NCBI RefSeq assembly: GCF_010389155.1
Contig: NC_057764.1
Span: 5,828,001 to 5,892,000 of the forward strand
Reading direction: 5' to 3'
From: Erigeron canadensis
Taxonomy: Eukaryota; Streptophyta; Magnoliopsida; Asterales; Asteraceae
DNA: 64,000 nt
Part shown: piece by piece, positions 34,301-49,480 of the stretch
Layout of the letters: every line of letters begins with the position of its first letter
Numbering within the stretch: the stretch's first letter is position 1
The notes under the pieces: model-generated
The model's database searches: none
What the model was told of the DNA's origin: nothing
What the model saw: only the letters and a program-made list of their open reading frames with translations
Position numbers and translations under genes: made by a program

Positions 34301-34949
34301 ACGAATATAAAAGGCTGTTATTTTAGTGCATCCTGAATTCCTGATTCTTATTATCGTCGTGTTTAACTTATAAAAATCTTGTATCTGATTCTGCTGAAAA
34401 ACGGACTGACATTTTGAAAAAATAGTATAAAAAAGTCCATACTTGCGCTTCTTGGTCACTGCCTGATTTAAATTTGGTATAACTTTGTTAGTAATGCAGG
34501 AAATGTGACAAATAATGCTTACTCGCAAGGCATAAGATTTCTATCTGAAGTTGCAGGTATAAAGTTTTTTACATTTCTTGTGCTATTAAATTTTATATGT
34601 TTGCGGATCGTATTATCAACCTATAAACTCACTTTCACCAACAGGGAAACCAAATGCAAGTCTTAACCAACCAAATAAGAGCTCAGATAAAAGGTAAGAA
34701 GTTGCAATCCCTTCATTTTTGTGCTCTTTGATTTAGAAAGTTGGCGTCTTTCTGATTAGTTGTTTGGTTTGAGGATACAAAAGAAAATCATCGGTTGTGG
34801 GGTCAAACATGCCTGAAGTCAAAACAAGTCAACAAGTTAATGCAAAGAGAGTAAAAATTGAGAAAGGTCAAACGTCTGCAGAAAAAGTCAAACAAGGTTC
34901 AGGCAAGATGGTTGAGTTAGAACTTATTAGTTCAGATGATGAGTTTTAA
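30823..34949 (+). CDS. MCM10: MCM10 DNA replication initiation factor
   Basis: MCM10 binds DNA, activates the CMG helicase and connects it to polymerase alpha at replication origins. The exons I infer are 30823-30940, 31868-32051, 32495-32569, 32659-32899, 32992-33095, 33460-33493, 33586-33632, 34084-34221, 34492-34556, 34645-34693 and 34784-34949, giving 1221 nt (406 aa), in frame throughout. The start MSATTTRRTT precedes the acidic LDLLLSLDD. FSGLRIRNQLVSREEL begins the conserved core at about residue 96, followed by the OB-fold (about 125-220, with GCWATAGVL and WEIGCLNEKTISLFLFG). The zinc motif is C232-x2-C235-x11-C247-x2-H250. Then come LSVEGLRKAL and YSQGIRFLSEVAGKPNAS, and the protein ends in SSDDEF. 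The first Cys-Cys spacing is unusually short. Intron 1 (0.9 kb) contains a MITE and TA repeats. Confidence 0.95.
31225..31266 (+). repeat. (TA)n microsatellite in MCM10 intron 1
   Basis: This is a nearly pure TA repeat. Similar tracts lie at about 31344-31370 and 31838-31861 in the same intron. The repetition is highly polymorphic in type and has no coding role. Confidence 0.85.
31415..31696. mobile_element. MITE in MCM10 intron 1 (diverged relative of family A)
   Basis: The left end is gggataagtacct and the right end aggtacttatctt, its inverse. The inverted arms run about 110 bp (tgaactttcaaatcta against the inverse tttgaaagttcatta). The loop has CCAATCAAAAGCGTACAAGT then GGCA, like the CCAATTAAAATCTGACAAGT loop of the copies at 8.9 and 39.0 kb. 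There is no coding content. Confidence 0.7.
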
Positions 34950-37900
34950 GTCTTTATTTATACATGGTATTTCAAAAGCTTATTATCAAGTATTGTAGTC
35001 CATTGGAGAACAAGAGATCCAACATGAAGTTTTTGTATCGTTGGAGCTGATAAAACTGCAAATTTTAATTTGCATTCTTTTTGTGCTTAAAAAGTTTCTG
35101 TTTGATAATTGTTCATGATTATGTCTTCTCTTTAGAGGTGAATCAACTTCTACTTAACTAATCCGATTCTGATAAAGAAAATATGCCTAATTGATCTACA
35201 TTAATTGTTTTATTTCCAAATTTATAAAGCACATGTTTGAGCTGAAACTTGTTACCTCATTGCCTAGACCATTGTGTGACCATATCCATTTCAGCCACCT
35301 TGACTCAAAGTATGCCATAAACATCCAACCAATGATTCTGGTAACTCTTTGTTCTCAACTCAGTTCACAAACAACTTTTAATGCAAGCAAGTTAGACAAC
35401 AAACATTACATAGAGAACACAAACCAAATAGACACAAATCTTGAAGCATAGATTAATCAAAGAACACTGATCGTTTCAATATCAATAAGGAATGATTACT
35501 TCAATGACTATTGTAGTTGCAATATCAGTTGTATTTTGAAGCATACTATCTTCGTATGTTTTATTTCCAGTTTATCTTTCAGCCGTGTGCTTAATTAAAA
35601 ACAAAGTTTATCGATAATTGTTAGTTGCATATTCATATCCGTTGATGAATATTTTACATGGAAATAGGAGGCAAAAGGGCAACAAGTTTTGCTGCTAAAT
35701 CATATTGTGTATCAAAACCAAGAGGTTTATAAACTACATATATGGATCGTCATAATGTTTTTTATTTTATTTTTTTTTAATTTGAACGACTGAAAATATT
35801 ATTAATAAAACAAGTTAGCAAGATGCTAGATGTTATAAAGTACAAAGACACAAAGATACAACTAGAGATACAACACTTACAAGAGATAAACTCTAAAATC
35901 ATCCCGAGGTCAACATGAATCGTTGGACCATGCCAATTAGCTCGACGACCTCGGATGCGAGAAAACAAAAGATATCAGATACAAATACGAGTAGTATAAA
36001 CACGTGTTAGTTGTGAAGAGCTGCCTCTTATATAACTACTTTTCAATTTAATAAATTATTTTAAAGGGTTGTCTAATATGCTGTTAACAACAAATGGTTA
36101 TCTGTTGTTTCACCTCACATTCAGGGTGCTAATGTTTGCGGTATATAACATTTTCCCTTATTTTAATTGTGTCAAAGAAAAGGGAAAAAAAAAAAAAAAC
36201 TTTTCTCATTTGTAGGAAAACACAAAGAACAGAATTATCAACGTCAGTATTGATGATCCATGCACATGGTAGTTAAATCTATCTTGTGATTGTGAATTGG
36301 AATCTTGTGCTTTTTATCAACATCAGTATCAACATCTAGAATTATATATCTAGAATTGCATATGAATGTACCTTCTGAGTCAAAAAACTTATATCTAGAA
36401 TTACCTCAAAAAGATGACCATATACAATGATGTTTTCTCTAAAAAGATTGATATATACACTGAAGCAGAAAGATGAATATGTAACACACGTCCTAGTCGT
36501 AATATATACTTTGTTAATTTATAGATATATATATCTTCTATGAACATACGTACGTAGTTAAAGTAGGTTTTGTCAAATTATAAAAAACATATATCTCCAG
36601 TTTACTTTTTAGTCGGGTTTTGTAGTTTATCCATGAATATCTATTGATAACAAAGATACACGTTGGTCATGTGGTCCGGTTTTTCAAAGTAAAAGCGAAG
36701 AGTAATGATCTATGCACCATCAAATGTATTTTAGAGTGTATGTATAATATTGTGAAATATGTCTGATGGTAAACGATAAAAGAAAGTGATGTATAGCAAG
36801 CACAATTCTTAATTGTTTCAATTTAGTTTATGGTCGGATAACGAAATTGTAACAACATGTAATCCAATGTGGTGATTTAATGTCGTCATGGTTGTTGAAA
36901 AACTAATATGCGCATGAGATATGACATGTGACATTTTATTAATATGCACATAAAAGTTAATATTAGCCCAAGTATATTATTGTCACTAAAAAAAATTAAG
37001 ATCGTTAATTAGTGGTTGGTACCAATTATAATGACATACCATAAACGTATTATTGTGCACTACTTGATCGGACATGATATAATTATGAAGTTGTTTCTTT
37101 ACACTACGTTTAATTGTTATTTTGTATAATAATCTAGATTAATTCAATGGTCAAATATACATTATTTTATTTTATTTATACTTTATGAATAACATAGATG
37201 CATAGAAGGAACAAATGTCAAGCAATAAAACTATACTTACATGAAAGGTCAACTATTTGTACAAAGCTTTATGTATTATATAAAATGGAAGATTCTAGAT
37301 GAATCCGAATGATAACATTGTGTTATACGGTTTGGCATCCTAAAAGTTAGTAGGGCAAATGTTTGGTTTGAGGTAGAAATGCAAAGATGTCATATTTTGG
37401 GACTAATGATTCCAAATTATGAATATGAACAAATAGCTTGATGATGATTGAGTGTCACTTTACACTTCAACAACTACTTAACTAAACCCTTAAGAAATCA
37501 TCCCACTTTTACTTTTTGTATTTTGTTTGTTTTGTGATCATACCCAAATAAATAAAGGTCCCTTAAGTTGGTTAGAAAGAGAGATTTAAAGGGTGTTTGA
37601 TGGTTGAAATAAGGTTTAATAAATATAGCGAGTTAAAATTATTTCTTTTAGGATACTAATGATAAAGTTCTTGTAAGATACTTATCCAAGTCGAGTTACA
37701 CCGGTTCCTTTAAAAACTTGATCTCAAAGACCAAGCTAAGAGGGAACATAAATCATAGGCCAAAACCAACATGTGTAATACACTTTAAGTATGAACAACC
37801 AAAGTAGGAGGTAATTTAGTTGATCTTTAAACTTGACCACTTGTCTACCTACACCAATTGCCAGAGAACATGATGAGAAATATTGAATAACCCATCCCCA

Positions 37901-39660
37901 AGTATTAATTGTTGCTCTGCGAGTCATTTGGAGTAAATGGATCAAAATAAAGGACCACCGTGACATCAATCAAGCCAATTTATAGTAAAGGGTCCAATGC
38001 GCATTTTGAACTTTCATTCTATCTAGAATCTATCTACTATCTACGAAGTAATACGGGTCAAGATCTTAAAAGAATAAAACGATCTTTTAAATTTAGTACT
38101 GTAAAAACAAAAATTTGGATCAAGTTATAGACGACAGTTATAAAGACCAATGTGTGTCAGTCCATTATTGTGAAAACTCTTTTTCTTTTAAGTTTAAAAG
38201 GTAATTATTTGCATCTTAATATTTACATAAATACAAACTACCACTTTCATAACAATGTTAAGATGTCTTATTATACATCATATATCAATATAACATATAA
38301 CCACTATTGTAAAACTCATTGAGTCAATCCGAGTACTCGCTTAGTACTCATTATAAGGCAAGGTACCGAATCGTCTGATTAATCTAAGTATTTTCCGAAT
38401 TGGCCGCTTTGACCTCCCGAGTACTTACCATACTGAACCGAATACTCACAGCTCACTAGTCAGCCGACTTTAGAGCGTCTAACGATTTCCGCAACTTTGC
38501 ATATAACAGTAGCTATATCAATGCATAGTTTCGCAAATTTAAAGAGGAAGAAAGAGGGGTTCGATGGCAGTGGATTCAAACGAAGGGGAGATATCCTGGA
38601 TTAAGTGAAATGTGATGGGTTTTGTTTTGTGAAGTGATTGGAATTTGTAGCTATAGGCGTCTAAAAGGTGGAAAAATACGGATAAAAATACATTTTGGGA
38701 AGTTGCTTGTCACGAGTACTAAAACACACATAATTAAAGTAAAAATCGTAGTTATGAATTAACCCAACAAATGATACTGATTATTCAAATTTCCCTTGTT
38801 AAAAAGCTATTCATGAAAATCAATACCATTATGGATGCTTTAAAATCGTGATATCATTGGTCAAAATGTGAAAATTTAAAATTAGTTAAAATATTATATC
38901 TAAAATCACACAAGATGACCCTAAGCAATTTCTTTTTTTCTTTCTTTCTATTATATCTTAGTAGTATGATGTTTACTATTATGGAAACGTATATTGGAAT
39001 GTAACAAACTTTGGACGAATGTCTATAATAGAAATAACTAAAGTTGTGTGTATTGTATGTAAACAACTCAAAAAAATGTTTATTGTTATAAGAAAACTTA
39101 CGTGACAACCATATAGAGGTGTCACTTATTAGATTTTAATTGGTTGAATACATTTTCTTACATACAGTAAACATTATTTCGAGTTGTTTACATACAATAC
39201 ACACAACTTTAGTTATTTCATACTATACACATTCGTTTAAAGTTTGTTACATTCCAAGATTACTATTATTCTGAACCTCTTAAGGGAATATTGTGCTTAA
39301 AATAAATTATAAATGTAAAACTATTAAATGCACCTTAATTACACCAAATTATTAAGTATTAAAAAAACAACTACACAATTTCTATTATAATTATAAAACT
39401 AAAATTTAATCTTTTGAGAATACAAAAGCTAAAACAAAAAGGGAAAAGAAACATTACATGTTTACATTTCCATTCAAGATTTCCAGTGAGAAAAATCAAA
39501 TATGTTAGAGAGGGAAAACTTAGAATTAAAGGTAGGAACTTTAAGATAAAAAATATAAATAATAAATAAATTAAAATGAAGTAAATTCTAAATGAATAAT
39601 TTCAATATAAAAATATACATAAAATAAAATATACAGTACACCATATAGACATAGAAAATA
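34950..39660. other. 4.7-kb intergenic region between MCM10 and ROP
   Basis: No host gene is supported. At about 35770-35970 the minus strand carries a short frame whose hydrophobic tail resembles the 3' end of LINE elements, but this is too weak to call firmly. At about 38,310-38,640 a less AT-rich patch, with repeated GAGTACT/AGTACTC words, looks like an old insertion. A family-A MITE occupies 38996-39255. The rest is AT-rich and featureless. Confidence 0.45.
38996..39255. mobile_element. MITE, family A copy 2 (best preserved)
   Basis: The ends are ggaatgtaacaaacttt and the inverse aaagtttgttacattcc. The arms carry ataactaaagttgtgtgtat and its inverse, and the loop carries cttattagattttaattggt, the opposite orientation of the loop in the 8.9-kb copy. 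At 260 bp it is short and non-coding. The target duplication is not clear by eye. Confidence 0.8.
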
Positions 39661-39689
39661 TTGATATATTGTTATACCTATTACCTGTC

Positions 39690-43405
<3,716 letters not shown>

Positions 43406-43820
43406 CTTCGCAAATGATTTATAGCTTGAACGATCAGGGAAATCAACCGTGTAGCGCTAATTACCCTTCCTCTACTACTAAAACGTATCTGATAAATGCT
43501 CACTTTTGGTTTTCTTCTGTCTCAAGAAAACAGCTAAAAATATGAAGTAAATCAGAGGTGTTTGTAAGGTCATATGTATGTATATTTTGATTTTAACACC
43601 AAATAGTTGAGACTATTTTGGATATTTGTAGTTTTCTTTGTTTGGGGTGAAATTGATTTGATTTGGTTCTTGTAACCTTTAATTATTTGTTAAATTTCAG
43701 TTACCAATGTTTTATTATTAAATATTTAAATTCATCCTTCTTTGCAAATGTTTTAATTTCGCCTCACAGGGCATTCAAAGAAAATGCATGTGAGTTTGTA
43801 TGATTGTCACTCTTATGCCC

Positions 43821-43834
43821 AGACAGTACCAATG
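43821..43834 (+). repeat. 14-bp direct repeat left of the Mutator element
   Basis: The string agacagtaccaatg occurs here and again at 48418-48431, on either side of the 43855-48407 element. It is set back 20 bp from the left end and 10 bp from the right end, so it is only a candidate target duplication. Confidence 0.6.
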
Positions 43835-44160
43835 GAATGTTAGGGGAAAAAAAAGGCTAATTGCACGGAAAAGGCTCGTACTTTGACATTTTTGTTATTG
43901 TGAGGCTCGTACAAAAAAAATTGCTTTTAAAAGGCGTTGAAATGGTTAATATTACTTTTGTGGGCCTACTGCTTACGTGTCCAGTATTTAGTTGGTCATT
44001 TCATTTTTTTTTAATTTGAAATTGCCAAGTCATTTAAAATGACTTATCCATGTGTACATATATACATATCAATATACACTTATGGTTTCCCCCAAATCGA
44101 ATTTCCCCCAATTTGAAACCCTAAATCAACAAATCCCAGATTCCAAGCCATAAATCAAAC

Positions 44161-44643
44161 ATGTCGACATCTTCATCAAATCGAAGAAGCAGACCCAGAG
44201 GAAACATCAACATACGTGAATGTGGGTTTCGCGTAAACCCTCGAACTTCGTGGACTCGAAAGAACCCTGGAAGAAGATTTATAAGTTGCCCGATTATGGT
44301 ATGTGTTTGTCAAATCGTTTTTAGAAATTTGAATTTCTGTTATAATGGGTTTCTTCTTTGGTAGGATGAGAGGAAGAAGTGTAAAATGTATCATTTTTTG
44401 GATGAGGAACTTCCAAGTGAATACTACAAAGATTTGCTATTTGATTTGCATAATGAGATAGAGGGATTGAAATGTACTCACGTCTCAGAAGAAATTAAGT
44501 ATTCAAGGGTTGAAACATTGAATTGTAACCAACAGAACCAAGTGGTAGTGGCCAAATTGCAGATTTATGAAAGGTTTTTAGTCTTCTTGTTACTACTTGT
44601 AGTTTTATTGTGTATTGTGTTGGGTATATTGGCTTTACATTGA
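44161..44643 (+). CDS. GRF-type zinc-finger protein with C-terminal membrane segment, carried by the MULE
   Basis: The two exons, 44161-44298 and 44365-44643 (GT-AG intron of 66 bp, phase 0), encode 138 aa. Residues 20-63 resemble the GRF zinc finger: ECGFRVNPRTSWTRKNPGRR, FISCP, then KKC and a FLDEE ending. The usual first Cys of CxCG is replaced (ECG here), and the FFxW motif has become MYHF, so zinc binding may be altered. A charged helical stretch, EYYKDLLFDLHNEIEGLK, follows. The last ~20 residues, FLVFLLLLVVLLCIVLGILA, form one strong transmembrane helix with only LH after it, as in tail-anchored proteins. Small GRF proteins of this type (like Arabidopsis At4g04775) have no known function. 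Its TIR-proximal position, convergent with the transposase, parallels mudrB. The frame is open and the gene may be expressed. Confidence 0.8.
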
Positions 44644-45042
44644 TGTATGTTATTCTCTGAAGAAATAATTGATGTATTTTGTTGGGTAGTTTGTGTTTCA
44701 GTTGTTGTAATTTGACATGCAAATGGAAATGCAAACACTTTTTCAGTCTATATTGTTTCATATGCAAATGTCATAATGTATATTTTGAAATCTGCAACAC
44801 AATTAAAATGTAAATTGTACCAAACTATAAGATATTACACAGAAAGTAAGCCCTGACAAGATTCATTCTTTGCATTTCACCAAAATTTGGGCATAAGTTC
44901 TTCATACCAAGCAGTTCCATAACCTACATATTACAGTCAACCAACCAGTTTCATAACCTACATATTACATACCAAAGTATCAAGTTTTTAGCAAAAGACA
45001 TTAAACAAAAGACTAGTTCATTTGACTGGCAGCTATCCAAGA
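44644..45042. other. Convergent 3' regions of the two MULE genes
   Basis: This 400-bp AT-rich segment lies between the stop codon of the GRF gene and that of the transposase gene. A duplicated phrase (tttcataacctacatattac, with the variant tccataacctacatattac) occurs at about 44920-44967. It presumably holds both poly(A) sites. Confidence 0.5.
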
Positions 45043-47817
45043 TTAATCCAACTCCATTGCATTTTGCTTTGATTCCCCTGGGCCAGGAACAGACATTGCC
45101 AACTTCTTCTTCAGGATCCTCTCACTTGGGTTCCTCTTGTTTATCAATCTTGAACTCTTTCTTTGTGGCATAACATTGGTTGTTTGTGGTAGAGAATTGG
45201 ATATCTTTTTAGGTGTTGACTGCTCTACTACAACTTCTTTTTCCTTTCCCTTTTCAGCTTGTTTCTGCTTGAGCATTTCAGCTTTTTTCTGCTTAAGCAT
45301 TTCAGAAGCACTTGGTATTGGCACATTCGGTGGCCAAACAAGGACTGGCACTCCATCACTCCCACCTAAAAATTTTTCCCCAGTCTTTAGATCAACACAA
45401 ACTCCAGCTCCCCACCAACTTGATAGTTTTCTTGGACCTGTCATGCAATGAACAAACAACAATAATTAAATTACTGACATAATAACTTGTAAACACAATT
45501 TTATGAAATTAAAATGGACAAAAAAAACTACCTTTCACTCCAAATAATTTGGGATTGCTAAAGCCAGTGCTGGATACCCCTAAGGCCACACCAGACTTTG
45601 TTGTAGCAGTACAAGAACCTATAACAAAAGTACCTTCCAAACCACTTGATTCACATGCTTTCTTCTTAGGAGTCAAAACCTTGTCCACATAAATGGATTT
45701 CCTTGTCCAACCTCTTCCAGAACTTGTAGCAGCTGGTCCAGACTGGTTTTGGCTTGAAAAGCCACCCACATGAGGGTTATGGCTAGCATTTTGACTGCTT
45801 TCACCCACATTAGGGGTTTGACTTGCAGTAGGGTTTTGACCTGCATTCTGTCTGTTTTGTCCAGAACTAGGGTTTTGACCAACATTCTGACTGTTTTGAA
45901 CAGCATTCTGACTGTTTTGTCCAGCATTCTTTGGTGGTCTGCCAATCTTCTTGTAAACCTTCTCTTTTGATTTTTCTACTGGCTCATTTGTACAACTTTT
46001 CTTGTTGTGTCCTGGTTGCATGCATATTTGACAAGTCATTTGCACCCCATGTCTTGTCACCCTCTTCCTATTGCCAGAACTTGCTATATGACTCTCATAA
46101 CTTGCCCTTATTCTTTTCTTTTTGGGTCTGCCTGGCATGACCCTAGGTTTTGGTAGCAGAGGCTTGTTACCCATATGTTCCTCCCAAGTAGTCATTCCAC
46201 CAACTGCATGTAAGTGAAAACCATATGTTTCATTGTACAAACTCTTCTTGAACCAGTTGGGAACATAGTTTTCCTCATTCTTAGCCATCTAAAAAATCAC
46301 AAAAACAACATGAGGGCATGGTATGCCTGTCAACTCCCACATCCTGCAGCTACATGTCCTTCTAGCTTCATTTACTTTGAACCCTTCATTCCCCTGCCTC
46401 ACTTCCCATTCATCCAGACCACAGTGAAATGGTTTCAAATACCTGTAATTTTGACAAAGTTTAAAGTTAATAAAAGCATAAAGGAAGTTCATACAATGAT
46501 GATAAATCAGTTGGTTTTTACCTTTATTGATCCTTGCACCAATCAATTCTTTTAATAATTGATGGGCATATTTTAGTTTGCCACTTTTCTGCCATTCTTC
46601 TCAATGTATTCATTCTTTCTCAATGTTTTCATTATCCATTTTCTTAGCATAACACCTCCAGGGACATTTTGGTTCCTCTCCTTTTTCAGTAGCAGGATAC
46701 CTTTGTTGTTTTCTTTGTTTCCCTAACTCGGGATTTTTAAGTCTTGGAGCTTTCTGACCACACCTTGCAACACACTTAGCTTATGTTGATTTCTCAAACC
46801 AGAGTGAGTAACCATTTGCAACAGCAAAGTAAGTCAACATGTCCCTGAATTGATGGTGGTCAACAAACCTCTCACATACATTTGGTTGTTTCATCCTCCA
46901 ATGTATATTGGCATTGTGAACTGGCCACTTCTCAATATTTTGTATTGCTTTAAATGGATCCTCGTCTACAAATTCAGGTGATTTCAACTTCTCGCATAAC
47001 TCTTTCATGAATTCTTCATGTTCAGCCACTGTATCATTTAGATCAGGGTTGGAAACATTTACCCTAGGAACTGGATCACCTAGTTTTGGTTGTGCGTTGG
47101 CCTTTGGCTTATTCTTACTAGCTTGTTTCATCAACCTAAATTCCCTTAACTCATCTTCTCCTTCAGAAGGATAATCAATTGAATGTGTCTCACTCTCAGT
47201 ATCACTTTCAGAAGGTTCATAGTCACTATCATCACTAGAATGCTCTTCTTCTACTACATTTTCTTGAAGTGGTTCATTTTGGTTAACTGGTTCATTATCA
47301 GCTAAATTTTCTTGAAGTGGTTCATTGTGATTTACTGGTTCATTATCAACTACATTTTGAGTACTTGGGGGCACTTGACTCTGAACACCTAAACTAGCAG
47401 CAGGTTGGCTTTGACTTATGAGATACTCATCTGCACATTAAAACCATCAGTCTCTTGCTCATCTAATATATCTCCATCATTAGGTCTTGAAGGTATCACT
47501 AGAAATTCACTTAGGTCATCCATGAAATGATCCAGATATATGTGCAGTCTACTATAAGAATGTGAAAGTTCAAACAGAGAATCTACATCCTTTTGGCATT
47601 CAATTTTTACCAAACCATTATCAAGTCCCTTTTCAGGAAGTACAAAGTACATAACATTGAAAGGGGCTTGAATTAACTCTTCTAAATACTTAACTAATCC
47701 CTTTTGATCTAGCATACTTATGCAAATAGGCATAACAATGTCATGTTCATACCTAATAGGAGGCCAAGCAAACGCACCATCAAAGTGCACATCAAACTCG
47801 AAAAAGCGTTCTCGCAT
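45043..47817 (-). pseudogene. MuDR-type transposase gene with deleted catalytic core
   Basis: Read on the minus strand, the gene begins MRERFFEFDVHFDGAFAWPP (about 47817), a PB1-like N-terminal region. A frameshift at about 47430 leads into an acidic, repeated NEPVNHNEPLQEN linker, then the MuDR DNA-binding region FRDMLTYFAVANGYSLWFEK (ends about 46781). After a TAG the same frame continues through GKQRKQQRYPATEKGEEPKC to CYAKKM (about 46640). The following few hundred residues that carry the DDE catalytic triad are missing. Similarity resumes at EEWQKSGKL (about 46600), then, after a probable intron, CGLDEWEVRQGNE, a SWIM zinc finger CSCRMWELTGIPCPH, and a CCHC-type knuckle CQICMQPGHNKKSC. 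The C-terminal exon (45437-45043) is basic. It is non-functional as a transposase but partly open. Confidence 0.9.
46593..46627 (-). repeat. Short direct repeat at the transposase deletion scar
   Basis: The words cattcttctcaatgt and cattctttctcaatgt stand 18 bp apart exactly where transposase similarity jumps from the N-terminal part to the C-terminal part. Such microrepeats are a common scar of interrupted gap repair in Mutator elements. Confidence 0.65.
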
Positions 47818-48417
47818 TCTGAATATAAAATAAATAAAAAGTATTAAAATATATTTATATACACATAATAATAATAAAATATAAGAACTCGAATTCCAAA
47901 AAAAAACATGCAACCAGAATGAATAAACCCTAACTACGCAAAGACTGTATAAAAAGGGAAATTAATATACAAAACATACCTTAAACAGCGATTAGCATGC
48001 AACGATCAAAAATTATAACAAAATATGATTGAATGCAGAAAATGGATTGAAGGTTTTTGGTCAAATACGTTCTAGGGTTTACAGACAAAGGGACAAAAGG
48101 GGAGACAAAAAGGGGGTGTGGGGTTGGGATGTTCAATCGACAAAGAAGGTTTTATAAAGTGTTAAACGTAGTGGAAAGGTGACGTGGAAATTGATAACGG
48201 GTGTTGATGACATGGATTATCCATGTATGAAATATAATGATTTAAAATAAACAAAAACGATTTCCAAAATTTTTGGTGACCGGTTAATTACAGAAAGCCC
48301 ACAAAAGTAATATTAACCGTTTCAACGCCTTTTAAAAGCTTTTTTTTTTGTACGAGTCTCACAATAACAAAAATGTCAAAGTACGAGCTTTTTCCGTGCA
48401 ATTAGCCCAAAAACAAA

Positions 48418-48431
48418 AGACAGTACCAATG
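48418..48431 (+). repeat. 14-bp direct repeat right of the Mutator element
   Basis: This is the second copy of agacagtaccaatg, 10 bp beyond the right TIR; its partner is at 43821-43834. Confidence 0.6.
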
Positions 48432-49480
48432 ATGACCTTTAATATATTTAGTTGAGTATGTTGCAGCATATATATGATACAATTTTTTTTTTTGGGTAAA
48501 GATATATGATACAATATGTTATATAAAGATATTAAAAAAATACAAATAAATATATAATCTTTCAATTTTTTCTCAGAGAATAGTATTATCAAATCTACAA
48601 CTTCTTCCTTAACTCTTTGGTCAACGGATTTGTTTATTTGTTATTTCGTTTAAACAAAGGGAAAATGATGAATAAAGCAGGCTGTAATAGAACAACATTT
48701 AACCAAGCCATGTTTTTGTTGATTTATAACACTTGATTTTATTGTTTTGTATTGATGAAACCAAATTTAAACGACAATAAGTAATGATATAACCTCCTAA
48801 AATATATTTTTTGAAAATTCTTCGAGCTAAAGAGTAAAGATTGATACATTAGATGACCCGGGTTTTGGACCCAAGTAACCATTTTCCAATGACCAGCTCA
48901 AACAATGAATACTTATTTTTAGATACCACCTTTATGAATTTGGCAACAATATTCGATCTCGTGATGCTTTTACTTGACCCTCAAAAATTATTATATTATG
49001 TACAAGCAATTGACTTTGGTAAAGGCATGTAAGCATTAAAGAAAGGGGGTTACACTGCTAGAAGCATCATACTTCTATGATTTTGTGAGAGGGAAAGATT
49101 TTGTATTTGTACATGTGATTTTTATGTGGGAGAGTTTGTGAAGAGGAATCATGTTTCTTCTAAAAGCATATTGGTTTTTTCCTTAAAAAATAAATATATT
49201 ACGACTTGCGAGTAATTAATACAGTAGTTAAATATGAAAAGAAAGAAAAACTCAAAAAAGAGTCCATTACCGTTAGCGAACTATCAAGTAACTGGACATT
49301 TTTCAAGCCCACTTGTAAAAATGGACCCTCTACCAATTAGAACTTTAAAAGTCTTCGATTTGTTCGTTCGTAAGGTCCATTTAAGTTAACTTAAAAGTCC
49401 AGAAATATTTAGATTAAATAATAAATACATGTTTTAGAGAATCAGAATTTTTCTTAAGGCCGTAATTATATAAAATTTAA
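48432..49480. other. AT-rich intergenic, nothing recognised
   Basis: I see no coding similarity, inverted repeats or RNA gene. A minus-strand 77-codon frame overlaps the MULE end and looks like chance. Confidence 0.45.

Larger units (their letters stand above)
43855..48407. mobile_element. Mutator-like element (MULE) with two convergent genes
   Basis: The left end, ggctaattgcacggaaaa, is the inverse of the right end, ttttccgtgcaattagcc. The near-identical inverted repeats run about 110 bp (43855-43966 and 48296-48407) and share features such as ggcgttgaaacggttaatat. Inside are a plus-strand GRF zinc-finger gene close to the left TIR and a minus-strand transposase gene starting close to the right TIR; the two converge at about 44,650-45,040. 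The transposase lacks its catalytic core, so this copy cannot move by itself. It lies about 450 bp downstream of the ROP stop codon. Confidence 0.93.

Noticed and set aside
35777..35968. Minus-strand frame as a LINE 3' end
   Set aside because: Its hydrophobic tail resembles LINE C-termini, but there is no upstream RT or zf-RVT sequence; the evidence is too thin to annotate.
45137..46555. Plus-strand frames opposite the MULE transposase
   Set aside because: They are antisense shadows of the minus-strand transposase exons.
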